Assembly (NCBI GenBank): GCA_034670405.1
Contig: JAXDDX010000034.1
Span: 3,191,001 to 3,255,000, forward strand
DNA length: 64,000 nucleotides
Source of the DNA: Hoplostethus atlanticus
Taxonomy: Eukaryota > Chordata > Actinopteri > Trachichthyiformes > Trachichthyidae
Reading direction: 5' to 3'
The translations under genes and the position numbers were made by a program. Below the pieces are notes generated by a model. That model did not search any database. It was not told where the DNA came from and worked only from the letters and a program-made list of their open reading frames with translations. This document shows, piece by piece, positions 23,847 to 43,689 of this stretch (its first letter is position 1; every line of letters begins with the position of its first letter).

Positions 23847-23949
23847 TTATCAGTTGCCCCCTATCGCCTTCTTTCACTTTTGCAAACCTGTGAGAAACCA
23901 TGGGTTGTCATGCGAATGCGAGAGTGTGGGATGAGGCAAACCTTTTTTT

Positions 23950-23988
23950 TGTGTGTGTGTGTGTGTGTGTGTATGTATTTGTGTGTGT
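23950..23988. repeat. (GT)n microsatellite in the psmb11 3' UTR region
   Basis: About 11 GT units followed by an imperfect extension, 100 bp after the psmb11 stop. Confidence 0.9.
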
Positions 23989-24329
23989 GTCTAAAAGGGC
24001 GGTGAGTTAAAACTTAAAGTTAGAAAATAGAGTGAGTAATAGGGATAGGGTAAATCCAGAGTAGAGTTTACCTAACTTTTTGGCTGACATAAATCTTATT
24101 TAAAGGTTATTTTGCAGACTATATCATAATGTGTGCATTATATATACATGATTGTTGTTTTTTTTTTAATATTGGTGGTTGTTTGCCTTATGATGACAAC
24201 AGACTGGAGCTCAGTTTACCCGCCTTTTTATTATTTTATGATATTATTATCGTTTTGTTCAGTCATAGTCCGCCATAACCATAGAGGGCGCTGTTAGATT
24301 TTGCCATCACGGATCAACGGCTTGTCCTA

Positions 24330-24335
24330 AATAAA
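24330..24335 (+). terminator. Only canonical poly(A) signal between psmb11 and psmb5
   Basis: AATAAA, 484 bp after the psmb11 stop and 37 bp before the psmb5 ATG. I find no other AATAAA or ATTAAA in the spacer, so psmb11 may end inside the psmb5 promoter/5' UTR or use a variant signal. Confidence 0.4.
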
Positions 24336-24371
24336 CAGCGGAAGTTGCTTGCTCATCATACAGTTGCAAAG

Positions 24372-30692
<6,321 letters not shown>

Positions 30693-31039
30693 TCAGGGAA
30701 AGCATAGCGGGTGGCGAGGCAGAGCTAGAATTTATTCTGTTATCAAATGTTTAGGATGTTTTGAAATGTAAGTAGGGTTGAGGCAAGAAAAGAGCACCCA
30801 TCAGCCAGAGTGATTTTCCTCTCACATAACCGCTGTGACCCTGACTCGAAGCTGTATGTTGTAGATTTTTTTTTTTTTTTTTAACAATACCAGTGAGCTA
30901 CACTTACCCCGCACAGTTTGATGTGAGGAGGTGCAGTTTCTCTCAGAGCCAGGCTTTAGTACAGTGTGGGAGTAGTGTGGTGCCTGCCCTACATACATTT
31001 CATTTGGATTACACCCCAGGAAACTACGTCTTCTTTCTC

Positions 31040-31045
31040 AATAAA
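31040..31045 (+). terminator. Poly(A) signal of psmb5
   Basis: AATAAA 348 nt after the psmb5 stop, followed by a T-rich stretch (TGTGTTTTTTTTT) typical of the downstream element. Confidence 0.7.
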
Positions 31046-31069
31046 ACCTGTGATGTGTTTTTTTTTTCC

Positions 31070-32485
31070 AAGAGGAACGCGTTTTGTCATTTTGTACGGG
31101 TACTCTCTCTCTTTATTTACCTTTTTAGGTTACAGCACGTTAAGTGATGTTCTTACCCAGCGTGCACTGCTTATGTAAATGCGTGGTCTCGTCAACGTGC
31201 TTTGATGTAGTTATTTTGACACTGTTTTTGTTTACATTTTAGTCATCTGTTGCCCCCAGCTGCCGCGGTTCGGCGGTGCAGCCACAGCCTCTTTTTTTAT
31301 CTCTCCTATATGTTCGCCGTTTATTAGCGGGGAGTAGTGCTGTCTAAACAGCACCATTTAATTGCGTAGCACCATCATCAGTAATTGTGCCTCCTGAGTT
31401 GTAACAGTGTGTTTTCTTCCCCTCATTGGTAATGTTCCCGTCCTCCGCTCGCGTTTGCACAAATAAGTCTTTTAATTGGAACGGGGGGGAATTTATTTTT
31501 TAATTCCTCCCCGACACACTCAGCTCCTCGGCGCTCGATGTTGTGTGCCACCCTGCCACGGTGTTTTACAATGTAACGACCCGCGCTGGCGAGTTCGCGC
31601 GCACCCTCCAGCGCTTTTTATGGTTGGGAATAAACACCAATAAAGGGGACGGGTAGACATCTAAAGCCTTCTCTGCACTTTCAAGCCATGGTTGAAAAAC
31701 TAGTTTCACAGGTGACCAGTTAGCAGACGGAATGGAAATTGGATTTCGATAAATGGAAATGAGCTGGTCTTTGCCCCCGTGATGCAGCTTTAGGTGAAAA
31801 GAAGCGATGGGGGATTACACCATCATTGGAAGCACATGCAGTCAAAACGACGGTGCGTGTGCTAGTGGAGATGGGGATGAAACGGAACAAATGTGACTCA
31901 AAGCAATTGCAGGCTTTAGGGGTGAGAGGAATGATTTTTTTTACATAGAGAGTGAATATCACCGTGTAACTTATATCCTCAGAATAGGGTATGAAGGCGA
32001 GGTCCTTCAGCGCCGTTAAACGTCTCTCAGGGCTGGATTGTCATTGAAGCACTTAGTATAAAGGCTTCATAGAAATAGCTTTTAGAAGCTACAATTTTAG
32101 ACCATAAATGCTTAATAAGCTACTATATGAGGGGCACAAAAAAAAAGTGGCGGAGCATGGAGACTATTCCATGTGATGAGGAAACTTGAATGTCAAATTA
32201 GCAGCCGGCGCTGCTACGTGACCAATTTACATGGATAGGACTACAAAATAAAATGTGATTATTAATAGGCCTTTATCCGAAGATTATGCAACCTATTTTC
32301 TTAAAACCTGTGAGTCAGGACCTAGGAGGGAATGGCGGGGTGCTTCTGCGTGACAGAAGAAGTAAGGACTAGATACATTTGCTCAATTTAGATCCAGATT
32401 TGACAAAAAATCTGAAAAGTGTATGAATGAGTAAATTAGTTTAACCCCCCATTTGGTTTAGGTGGTGCATTTAGTGAGTCCCTTA
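31070..32485. other. Intergenic region right of psmb5
   Basis: No coding exon recognised. Moderately AT-rich; no transposon ends before the Tc1-like copy at 32490. Confidence 0.5.
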
Positions 32486-32489
32486 TATA

Positions 32490-33284
32490 CAGCATGGCAT
32501 ATACACCAATCAGCCATAACATTAAAACCACCTGCCTAATATTGTGTAGGTCCCCCTCGTGCCGCCAAAACAGCTCTGACCCGTTGAGGCATGGACTCCA
32601 CAAGACCTCTGAAGGTGTCCTAGTGGCATCTGGCACCAAGACGTTAGCAGCAGATCCTTTCAAGTCCTGTAAGTTGCGAGGTGGGGCCTCCATGGATCGG
32701 ACTTGTTTTTCCAGCACATCCCACAGATGCTCGATAGTATTGAGATCTGGTTGTCATGTTCCTTAAACCATTCCTGAACAATTTTTGCAGTGTGGCAGGG
32801 AGCATTGTCCTGCTGAAAGAGGCCACTGCAATCAGGGAATACCGTTAACCGTTAACTTTTTCAGCAATTTGTGCTACAGTAGCTCTTCTGTGGGATCAGA
32901 CCAGACAGGCTAGCCTTCGCTCCCCACGCGCATCAATGAGCCTTGGGCACCCATGACCCTGTCGCCGGTTCACCTGTTGTCCTTCCTTGGACCACTTTTG
33001 GTAGGTACTAACCACTGCATACCGGGAACACCTTACAAGACCTGCCGGTTTGGAGATGCTCTGACCCAGTCGTCTAGCCATCACAATTTGGCCCTTGTCA
33101 AAGTCGCTCAGATCCTTACGCTTGCCCATTTTTCCTGCTTCCAACACATCAACTTCAAGAACTGACTGTTCACTTGCTTCCCAATATATCCCACCCCTTG
33201 ACAGGTGCCATTGTAACGAGATAATAGATGTTATTCACTTCCCCTGTCAGTAGTTTTAATGTTGTGGCTGATCGGTGTATACTG
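32490..33284 (-). mobile_element. Tc1-like DNA transposon, internally deleted copy 2
   Basis: Same family as the copy at 3658-4779: ends CAG...ACACC(A/G)ATCAGCCATAAC and its inverted partner ...GGCTGATCGGTGTATACTG. The 5' part of the transposase frame is kept (minus strand, [20 protein letters not shown] from about 33129), followed by the helix-turn-helix. About 420 bp of the middle, including most of the catalytic core, is deleted between about 32840 and 32860. The C-terminal piece remains. It is a non-autonomous relic. Confidence 0.9.
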
Positions 33285-33341
33285 AATATAACTATATTTA
33301 TAGGAACTTCTTAACTAAACTTAATATCCCAAGAAAGGGAG

Positions 33342-33450
33342 AGATTTACTGGGACCAACAAAAGGCTGCTTGGGCTATATGCCTTCCTTCCTATGCTCTC
33401 TGGGAGGCATATATCTGAAACATCAGCAATTTGTTGGTCCCAGTAAATCT
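33342..33450. repeat. Perfect 21-bp inverted repeat (hairpin, 67-bp loop)
   Basis: AGATTTACTGGGACCAACAA(A) at 33342-33362 is exactly the reverse complement of 33430-33450. Inside the loop GGCTATATGCC and GGCATATATC form a further imperfect pair. It lies 58 bp right of the Tc1-like copy 2, so it may be a small MITE or a folded RNA. Confidence 0.85.
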
Positions 33451-35654
33451 GACCAGCCGCGAGCTAGCTCTCATCTTTCCTGTTTGGTGGAGCGGGGGTG
33501 GTGGTGGGGGGGATCCTCTGAAGTTTTCTGGGTCAGAAGCTCTTATTTTAGGGTTTTGATTCAATTTGTTTGAGGTTTTAGGCCAATTCCTGGTGAAGTG
33601 GGAAATCCTGTCTGCCCTTTTTGGCCTGCCTAGTCATGTATAAAGGAAGTGCTTCTCGCTTATCGGTTTTCCACCATGTGATCTTCCCCAGCCTGTTTTT
33701 ATGTCTGACCTTGGCATTGCACCAGCAGACCGGGCAGCATGCTGGCAGTAGAGCCACTCGTCCATCCCCCACCCCCCCCACCCCCCTTTTTGGCATGCAG
33801 ATTACGGGTTGTCAACAGGTATTTGCAGAATAGCCGCTCATTACCAGCTTTCAGAATATTTTCACGCAGCGTTACACCCCGGGGCAAGATGGTGACACTG
33901 GGGAGGCGCTACACAATGAAGAAAATAGCATTTTGGTTTTTTTTTTAACCTAAATGAGACAGAGTGCTATGAAAAAGACCAGCTGGCGATATTGGAAGGT
34001 GCCAGCACGATGATTTTCACACTGTCAGAAAATAACCCCCCCCCCCCATGCCCACGTTATGCCATCTGTCAGGTGGTCATATGTGATGTAGCTCCCAGAC
34101 ACCAGATCAGATCAGAACACAGTCCCGAGGGAGGCCCGACAACCTTTTGGCTTCACGCGCATCAGCTCACATGATTGGAAGCTATAGGCCTGTGATGTGA
34201 TCGCGTCCTAAAAGATGAAGAACACCCACGGCGAGGGCGCGCGCCTTTGGTTATTGAGTATCCGGGAGCTATTATTTATTCCCGTTGATGCTTTACCCGC
34301 CGCGGAAGAAAAAACCAAATGAGAAGTCTATTTGGCTTGGGTAATGACTCCCGGCTTTCTGCCTCTTGTCCACCCCGAGGGCTCTCCGGGTGTCACGTAA
34401 TCAGTACACCCGAGTCCTTAAATGCGCGCCAGTCCCTCCTGACAAACAACAAAGCTGGCGTGAAGATAATTGCGTTTGTGCTCCCCGTGCACCCCTCCCA
34501 CCCCTCTTTCCCCGGCTGGCGCGAGAGGCAGCCGCTGCCTCGCCTCGTTTGAGAGGTGCTGTTTTTCATCCCTCGCGATGACAGCCGCGCTCTTGTCATT
34601 CCCCGGCGCGCGGTCTTCGCCGAGGCCGCCTCGCTCTACTCGAGTCGAGACTGTTCCTTTTTTTTTTTTTTATATCGCCCCCCCTTTTGGCAATTGTTTT
34701 TTTGACGCGATTAATTCAGTGACACGAACGAATAAAGCCCGGCCAAGTAAACAGTGCGGCCCTTGACTCCTGTCCAATCTGAGTCAGTATACTTGTCCAT
34801 TTCCCAGCAGCCTTATAAGCACTTAGGAGCTTCTGCCAGCGCCACTATTGCTGCTCTTGATGATGATGATGATCGTGAGGGTGATGCTGAGGATGAGGAT
34901 GATGATAGACCCCCGTTATTAGTGCAGACTGTCCCTCAAGAGGCCTGAGGCGGGAGGCTGTTTATCCCTTGTCATGACACCTGACTGTATAAATGGGGCC
35001 TGTCTGTTTGTTTTAGCGTCAACGGCGCCGGGCCTGGCCTCCCAGGCAAACAGAGGCAGGGTCAGGGAGACTACGGCTAAAGACGTGGCAACAAGAGCGA
35101 TGGTGGCTGCCACGGTCACTCCACTTACTCCCATGTGGCTCCTGGCTTTTTTTATTGCATGGCGGCCTTTAATATGGGGTGACTAAGTCCCGCGGGGCAG
35201 AGGAAAGTGAATTGCGGTATCAAGAGGGCCTTCTTCCCGACTCCTTGCTATTTTAGTGCTGTTTGTACGCAGCGCTTACATTTGTTAGGATGACACACCA
35301 TTTTGGAGTTGTTTCTTTTTTTGGACTGACCTCGCACAGTGTTTGTGTGCTCACTGCAGATTGAATAAATCTCCCATTTGTTGTAATTGTAAATTGCGGG
35401 ATGCGGAGGCAGTGATTTATGGAAATTATTGACAAGCACTGCATCTACAGCATCTGAGGAATGGGATTTGGATTTGGATTCTGGATGCTTCTCCTTTACA
35501 GTTCTGAAGGGAGAGAAGGGGACTACAGTGTGGTGGGGGGGGGGGTTTTTGGGGGGGGTTTGAAGTGTCACTCAGAGCTGCAGGCTTTTGACAGTCAGTA
35601 GCAGGACCCAGCGGAAGACCCATCTCAAGAGAGAGCCAACTCTGCCAGGCTTGA

Positions 35655-35658
<4 letters not shown>

Positions 35659-35690
<32 letters not shown>
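35659..35690. repeat. (CT)n microsatellite
   Basis: About 16 CT units. Confidence 0.95.
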
Positions 35691-35694
<4 letters not shown>

Positions 35695-37936
35695 TCTCCA
35701 TCCCTTCCCCGTTCTAGATTTCTACTTAATCCCCCCCGTGGCGCCCTCGGCCCGTCGCCTACCTCCCTCTGGCCTGATCCTGTCCCGATCAATGCAGCCC
35801 CCCCGCTCCCCCGGACCGCAAGGGAAATGGAGGCATTAATTAAACACCCCAGAGCTCGTTACTCAGGCTCAGCCCTTTCAGCTTCCTGGCTCTTCACTGA
35901 CTCTGCAATTGTAATTCAGCCGGGGCCCAAGACGTGAGGGTAATAACAGGGGGTACCCGTCCAAACGGACGACCGCCCGCTGATAGATGCTGCTGGGCCG
36001 GACGTGACAGAACCGACGGGCAGAGGCCAGAGTGACTCTGACGTGATTGACGCGTCGCTTTGGCACCAGGATTATGTTGCGGGGTAGGGGGGAAATCATT
36101 TCTGGCTTTCTCTTCCGGAACGGAGATGGACGCCCAAAATGAGTAATGACCTCTTGGAAGTTCAGCCTTTATGATGGCAAACAGTACTGTAGGTTGTCAC
36201 CGCTGTGGAAGAGGGCAGGGCAATACTGCCACATGAATGTCCCGATGGGTCTGTATTGTTCTTCTGAAGATTGAAAAGGAAGGTGGACTGTTGTCTCTCT
36301 CTCTGTCGTGCCACCTCTTTCTTCTCCCTGCCCTTTTTGTGTCGTGGTTTCCCTCTGACAGTGCGAGAGCTACAGGGAGCGCCCCGGCAGCCGGCCTCCT
36401 CGGTGCTACCCGGGCTCTGACGTTTTCCTGTCAGCACTGCGGCAGAAGAAACGTAACAAACGTTTAGCTGCCGAGCCGCTTTTTTCCCCCCCCCGCCGTT
36501 TTCCACTTTTGCTCATCCTCTCCCATGCCATAGTCTGCATCTCCTCTTTCCCTGCCCTACTGCTTTACACCATCCCCCTCTCCCTCTCCCTCCCCATCTC
36601 CCCTCCCCATCATCTCTTTCTCTCACTCTCCGCTCTGGACCGACCTCCTCTCATTACGGTGATGGGCGCTGATGATACCGTTGAGCGGTGCTCTCTCTCT
36701 CCCCCCCAGCGCCTCTCCAAGGCCTTTTCTCTCCGCAGCCCGCTCATGCAGCAACATTTAGCAGCGACGGCAGCCTCGGCTCTCTCTGGAAGGGGGGGCG
36801 CGACGTCAGTGTCACACCTGCTGCTCACCATGCCCCCTTGTTATTGTCATGTAGGGAGATTTGCGCACCGATGTGCATTTGCACTGTACACATTTACTCC
36901 GAGGCTCTTCGAGCGCGAAAAGGTCTATTTCGATTGCAAGAAAGCAGCGAGGGGTAGTCAGGTGTGCACGTGACGGTGTGTGTGTGCAGACAGGCAGGTG
37001 TGCACCAAGTGTCTCGGTAGTGAGTGCGGGCAAAAGAGCGGGAGAGCATTTGGATTGGTGGATGGGACCCGGCTTCATTTCGGTGCTCGGGGTAACAGAG
37101 CATCAGTGCCAGCCCCCCTCCCCGATACAAGCACTGCACACACACACTGCACCACTCCCATCTTCCATTACCTATCCCTAATGGCCCACGTTTCACTCGC
37201 TCAGAGTTACCTGCACTGCAGTTGACCTCGTCTCCAACTCACCGGTTGTCATTACCGCGTTGCGCTGTACAATCCACCATACGAACCGTCATTAAGAGCT
37301 ACCTGGCATTGAAATTCTCTCCGAGTCTATCCCTGCTCTGTTCGGCGTGTCCCTTCAGTTTCCTCCAAGCCAGCTGTGCTATTTGCCTCCCTCCTTTTTT
37401 TTTCTTTTTTCTTCTCTCTCTTGTTAAACACATCAGAGTAAGCCTAGTCTTTGCTGTGCCTTTGCCTGTAATCCCCATAGTGCGTGTTACTGCGATACCC
37501 TTCATCTAGCTGTTCAGTATTGGGGGGGTTTCTTATTGCTTTGGGAGGGTCTTCCAACGTTGGATATTTACTACCTAGCGTCTCGCCGCCCGCTGCGTGC
37601 TGTTGTCTTTTTCAACCCAACCTTGTGAAACCACTCAGGTGTATTTATACAGTGGCAGGCTGTCCCCCCTGAACGTAAAACATGAAAGCGTTCGCCTCAC
37701 CTCTGAGCGCGGGCGACGACTTTCTTTTTTTTTTGTACTCTTTGTTACGTCGATCTGTTTGTGTTTACCTCGTGATATATTTATGACACACGTTATCACA
37801 GTCGAAACACAGATAGTGGCTTTTATGCTCTCCTCCTCCTTTTTCTTAACCTTTTGCTGTTATGGCTCCTTCTCATAAATACATGTTCGCGCTCTGTCAA
37901 ACTAGCGAGCGCGCGGTCATGCATGCTAAGCGAGAG

Positions 37937-37964
<28 letters not shown>
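37937..37964. repeat. (AC)n microsatellite
   Basis: About 14 AC units. Confidence 0.95.
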
Positions 37965-37973
<9 letters not shown>

Positions 37974-38989
37974 CTCCTCCTCACCGATACCGCGGTGATT
38001 TGCAGCCTCAATTTCAGTCTCTTGTTTGTTTGTTTTGCTTTCTCACCTGAGTCTTAGCAATCTCTCCTCGGCTGTGATCCGGCCGGGCCTGCTCCGGCGT
38101 GGGCTTTCATCTTGGCTAATTGGGTCTGAATGCTCTCACCAGGCACCGGCGCCGAGGGGTTAAAACACTGAGTGGGCTTAATGAAGGGTTAAAGCAGCAG
38201 ATGAGAGGAGAGGGCAGGGAGGTCCGGCTGGCGCGTCAAGCCGCATCGCCCACCTCCCCGTGCACACCCCCCCGCCGTCTCCTTTACCGTCTGCTGCCAA
38301 GGCACCGGGGAGGGCTTTGCGGCCGCAGGGCATAATGTTGAGAGTTGTGATGCTTGTTAACATGTGGGATGCAGCGTCTGGTAGCGTCTCTACATCCGTT
38401 TGGCTTGTGTGTGTCTGGTGCATGTGTGCACCGAGGCGGCCGCGTATTTTCCATGTGGTTTCATCTCGTCTGTTGCGGGGGGGCCTCCGATGGCCTTCCG
38501 CTTGAACGCAGTTGGGCCTGGTGCTGGCAGCGAGCCCCTCTGACCTCCTTCTCTCTCTTGCCCCCCCGCCCGCCCGCCCGCCCGCCATCCCTCCGTCCAT
38601 CCGTCCTTCGTTAGAAATAGGGCTGCTCTAGCCACACCTGAGGTCTCAAGGCGCAGGCTGCTTCGGCCAGGTGTGCCCCTAATACCGACTCACGTGCACA
38701 CGCGTAGAGAGCGTGCACTGTGCGTGTGCATGCGTGCATACTACACACCCCCGCGCGCATGGACGTGCATTACCATTCCCTCAACGCATTGCGCCCCGTT
38801 TCTGTGCTTTATTCAATATTTGAACAACAGAACATCAGAGAGAGCGTCCCCCATCAGTGCATTCTCTATCACCCCCCTCCCCCCCATCCTTCTGAGGACT
38901 GGGAGCGTACTTTGACACGACTCTTCTATCTCTACACCAAATATCACTCTCTTCTACCTGTCACGCACAACCCTGTGTGCCGGTGAAGG

Positions 38990-38993
<4 letters not shown>

Positions 38994-39020
<27 letters not shown>
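38994..39020. repeat. (TG)n microsatellite
   Basis: About 13 TG units, followed by TTTTTT. Confidence 0.95.
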
Positions 39021-39024
<4 letters not shown>

Positions 39025-41020
39025 TTGAAAATGTCAGAAATTCAGATTGTTTGTCATTTCCTTTTGCTATTCCAACGCCTCTGCTTAGGTATTCATATCA
39101 GGGTAAGGCGGCAGTGGCATGCATAGCAAAATATCCGTCTGCCTGCCTGTCTGCCTGTCTATCCGTCTGTCATTACGCCCATCTGTGCATCTGTATGATT
39201 GTCCAGCCTGCCTGTCAGACTGTCTGCTCTGCCAGGTTTTCTCTCCGTTATTCTTCTAGTTGACTCTTGCCACATGTGTCTAAAGCAATCACTACCCTGA
39301 ACTTCTCCTCACCTCAGGCTCTTTGTGTGTATCTCCCTGCTTGCCTGAATGTGTGTGTGTGTGTATGTGTGTGTGTGTGGTGAATATGTGCGCTTATACC
39401 TGCGTGCCTGTCCGTTCCCATGTGCGCTTGCGTGTTTGCATGTCAGTCTTGATGTGTGTGTGTGTGTGTGTACGGCCGCCCTGTGCTCACCTGTCAGTCA
39501 AAGCGTCTCTCTGCAGGGTTTCGGCTATCTTTACCGGGAAGGTCACGGCGACTCACAGGGCGGCTTGGTTGGTTTTCCGACCAACTGTGGGGCGGTGCGA
39601 GAGGCTCCGATTGCGTCTATGCAGTGGTCTCGTGCAGCTATGAAGTTTTTGAACAGACGAATCGACTATTTTTGCACGACGTTACATCGTTTGAACAAGC
39701 TAACATAGCTAGCTGGCACGTGCTAATAAGGTAGCATAAACGAAAAGAAAAAGAAAAATGGATGCAACCATTCCCCAAGCATCATTTTTTGAGATGTTTT
39801 ATTCCTGAAGTCTTTCAAATATAAGTTAGGTGCAGCACTGGGAAGTTTTGAATGGCAACTTCTCATCCATTTTGCACTTGACAGTCGGAACTAGCGTTCA
39901 AGGAATGAAATCACATCGGGAGGCAAACAACTTCTCAGCGAACAAGCTTGTTGACCAGCCACACAACGGCCAAGTTTCCCCATATCACACACACTCTCAA
40001 ATACACAAGCTGTTCTAATCCTTTGTGCCACAGCTCAGGGTGAACATTCACACAGAAGCCCAGTTCAGATGTCAGAAAGAACGATGCACCGACCCACAAA
40101 TTGTGACTACAGAGGACATCAGGCTACGCCGTCAATAAATCTACAAGGACCGTCAGACAGGCAGCACCATTCATTAACCACCTAATCTAAATGCTACAGG
40201 GTTGTGTGTGAGTGCTGGTATGTCACTGGGGTTATCATGTGGTCTCCTCCCATCACGGACATTGCGTTGATTTTGGCCCACGACAGCTCCAGAAGGCTCA
40301 GCAGTGATTTCTGGTGTCCCAGAATGCTATGCTTCAAATTATCCCTAATTCCCAACATTACTCAAAAATGTCTGAACTTGCTATTGATTTCAACAACAGC
40401 AACAATAAGCCAATGGGACGGCTGACACTGCTGGCTTGAAGACGGCCGCTCAGCAGATCAGAAACCAAATTGTATCAACATATAAATACACTAACAGATG
40501 GTGTTGTGCACACACACACACACACACACAAATTTGGCTACCTAAGCAGATGTGTATACCTACACAAACACACACAAACTGATGTGTACACACATGCACA
40601 TGCACACACGTGCACACTTTTTCAAGATGAAGCATCTTCAGATATGGCTTCAACGCCACGCTCATAGGAATTGGCATACAAGCAGATGCGTGCAAACACG
40701 CGCAATCAGTCCGAGGGGAGAGCGAGTCACCCTGCGCACGCAGCATCGGCGGGGAACTGAGGGTCCTGTGTACAGAACTTGGATCTCGACCACATGAAGC
40801 ACAGAGCAGTGGGGGAAAGAGATGGAAGTGGAGAGCGAGGGAAAGAGAGACGGAGCAGATGGGTCAGCCATCTGGTGGATGGAGGAAAAGCGAGGGAGAT
40901 GAAAAGAAGAGGGAGGGTGCGCTGGAAAGCGAGAGAGATAAGGGAGGGGTGTGGGAGGGGGGGGAGGCATGGGAAATATCTCTGTGTTTGTGTGGATAGT
41001 GAAAAGTGTGAGCGAGTGTA

Positions 41021-41022
<2 letters not shown>

Positions 41023-41053
<31 letters not shown>
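41023..41053. repeat. (GT)n microsatellite
   Basis: About 15 units. Paired with an oppositely oriented (AC)n tract 114 bp to the right. Confidence 0.95.
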
Positions 41054-41055
<2 letters not shown>

Positions 41056-41166
41056 ATTGTGTGCACGTGTGCAGTGGGGTTTACATAGTCAGCCGAGACT
41101 CAGGTGTCAGCAGACGATACGGTTGAGTTAGTGCTGTTGAATGCACTAATGTATATACACGGGCAT

Positions 41167-41209
<43 letters not shown>
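41167..41209. repeat. (AC)n microsatellite
   Basis: About 21 units. Complementary to the (GT)n tract at 41023-41053. Confidence 0.95.
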
Positions 41210-41212
<3 letters not shown>

Positions 41213-41577
41213 GGATAAGTCACTGCCTAAACATGCTTTGAAATAGGAGTTCACACTACACACTTTTGGAATAAACAAGGACACACATATATGCAATGGT
41301 CAGGACGCATGTCTACATCCTTTAAAATAGGACTACATGCATTTTCTACATGCAAAAAAAACAAGGACACACACACACACATATAAGCAAAGAATACAAA
41401 GAGCCTATAGTGATTACTGAGATGTAGCCCAAGGCCTGACATGGTATGTTACACACCAATACAGCTAATTTACTGAGGCGCAGCAAGAGAGAAAGGAAAA
41501 AGAGATGAAACTGGGAGATAAGTGAGACAGGCGCTAAAAGGAAGATAGTGACAGGATTGAAAAGCAAGGGGTGGGCG

Positions 41578-41618
41578 GTGATGGTGGTGGTGGTGGTGGT
41601 GGGGGGGGGGGGGGGGGC
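41578..41618. repeat. (GGT)n tract running into a G homopolymer
   Basis: Several GGT units followed by about 17 G; G-quadruplex-prone by composition. Confidence 0.9.
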
Positions 41619-43689
41619 AGCTTCAAGAGACATAGAGAGAGAGAGCGAGAGAAAGGACCGAAAGAAAGAGAAGAGGCCGAGTGATGAAGCAAAGTGAGCC
41701 GAAAAGTGGTGCGGCTGAAAAGATGAGAGAAACGACGCTTCCAAAAAAGCCCAGATGTCAGAAAATGGAAGGACAATTTCTGGTGAATGGCAGGAAGCCT
41801 GGATCCACCTGTAAAAAAACAATTGCACGCCGGCAGCCCCGAGAAGGGCCCCCGCGAAAACAATAGTGGCTCTGATGACAGAGGGAGCTAACGTGATGGA
41901 AAATGACTTTACGCGGAAGAGCGCCGGCGATTTCGCTTTTTCCCGCGTTCCCAGCCCCCCCCCAGTTCAGCGAGGGCAGCGCCGGATTCCGCTCACGGCA
42001 GGCCCCTTTTCTTCTTCACAGCGCGACATACTGCAACGGTGGTAATTATTGTTAATATGATCGCAGGTATGAGCAATTTATCATTGTTAGGTCGCTCCGC
42101 CGCTGCCAACTCAGTTCTCTGCTGGGTGGGGGGGAAAAAATGAACCTATAAAGCTAGCGTATAATTTGTTCAAACTTTGTTATTTTCTCTCTGCTCTGAT
42201 GGTCGGTGATTATCGTCATTACTGTGATTATCGCCCGCTTGGCTCGTGTTGTTTTCGCCGCCGCCGCCGCCAGCGCGCCTTTTCTTGCATGTTTGTCCCG
42301 AGCAATCGCACGCGGATGTCTTTCTTTCTTTTTTCCAAAACAAAAAAAAAAAAAAAAGTATATTATCTCTTTGTGTAAGGGATGCTGTTCCTGCAGGTGC
42401 ATGTTCTCTTTGTTGCCTTCCATGTGCGGTAGTTTATCTTAGGGGTGCTACTGATGCAAAGTCTATACCATGGGGGAACACAGGGGCTGGAGGCAGGAAC
42501 GGCAGAAAACATCTTCCGTCAATTGGCAGGTTCACGCTGAGCCCGCTGCCAGTGAAGATAAAAGTTGCGGCGGGCGTACGCACACAACGCGGCGGAGCAC
42601 GCTAGATTCACATGAACAATACATCGTGAGACAATACATAGAACATTTCTTTTGAAATTTCCGAGGAAATTAAAGCTGAGTGCTCAAAAGGTGTTCACGT
42701 TTTCTTGCGCTATACGCAAGGAGTTTAAAATGTATTTATTAATCTTTTCTTTTTCTGTGTGGGATCCTCACAAAGTACTACTCATGCTGAAAAATAAATT
42801 CTATACATTCATTTATGTGTGTAACAAGGGGAATCTAAAAAGAAAACCCCATTCCCTGCCCTTTTTTTCCATAGTCCATATTTTACAAGTTACTCAAACT
42901 TCCTGTTTAAGTTGCAGTATGGGAATTTGGACATTATCCTTTCAAAAGTTCAACCCTGTCTTGTTGTAATAGCCAATATTAGGTACTGCAAATACATCCG
43001 CCTGGGACTTTATGGTATAAGTTGATGGACGCCATCCAGGTCTAGTTCCCTGAGTCTTCAAAGAAAACATTTCTGTTAATAAATCTAGACAAAAGAAAGT
43101 GTGTGCTTTATTGAAAGACATAACTGAGATGATTTTTGAAGTATTTCCAAAGAGGCCATTTAAAGGTGTAACGTCTATATATCAATGCCTAATGAATTGT
43201 GAGAGATTGAGAGAATGAGATTGGTAATTAAGAGCACAATTCCCATAAAGCCCAGCTGCTTCATGTTGCACCTTTAAGCAGAGTGAAGTCAGAAGCCCGA
43301 AACTGAATCCGGATGTTCTCTGCGACTTCACCTGGTCGAGCTCCATCAGGCCGCGTAATCCGCTGCTGGATCTAACACCCGGGCTCATTTTGATAGGGAA
43401 CCTGTTATGTTGTGGGAACTGGCCAGGAGACGGGGGGCAGCATACGCCGTAGCCACCAGCAAGTCTGCCCACAGTCACCGGCACCGCTGGAAGATGCAGT
43501 TACAGGAAGCCTTGGAAGGAGCCCCTCCCCTATTCAATATATTCAATCTGTACAAAATCTGTTATAATGAATGTTAAAACGATGTACAAGGCCAGTATAG
43601 AAATGAGTCTCCTGGAGTGTGCCATTACTATTAACTGTGCAATGGCGTTACTTATCGTTTTTTTTTTTTTAACATCACCCATTAGTGCA

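Larger units (their letters stand above)
33451..40980. other. Non-coding region, no gene recognised
   Basis: GC-rich and CpG-containing stretches alternate with pyrimidine tracts and short tetranucleotide repeats, e.g. (CCCG)n near 38565-38585 and (CTGC/CTGT)n near 39138-39172, plus a GAT-rich stretch near 34860-34905. Open frames here are shadows of low-complexity DNA. A possible acceptor at 39520 (CTCTCTGCAG) is followed by an open frame of no recognised family. Confidence 0.5.

Noticed and set aside
39520..39720. Possible exon after a CTCTCTGCAG acceptor
   Set aside because: The frame shows no known domain and no donor follows at a sensible distance.
40662..41066. 134-codon minus-strand frame rich in His/Thr/Pro
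   Set aside because: Low-complexity translation of GT and purine-rich DNA.
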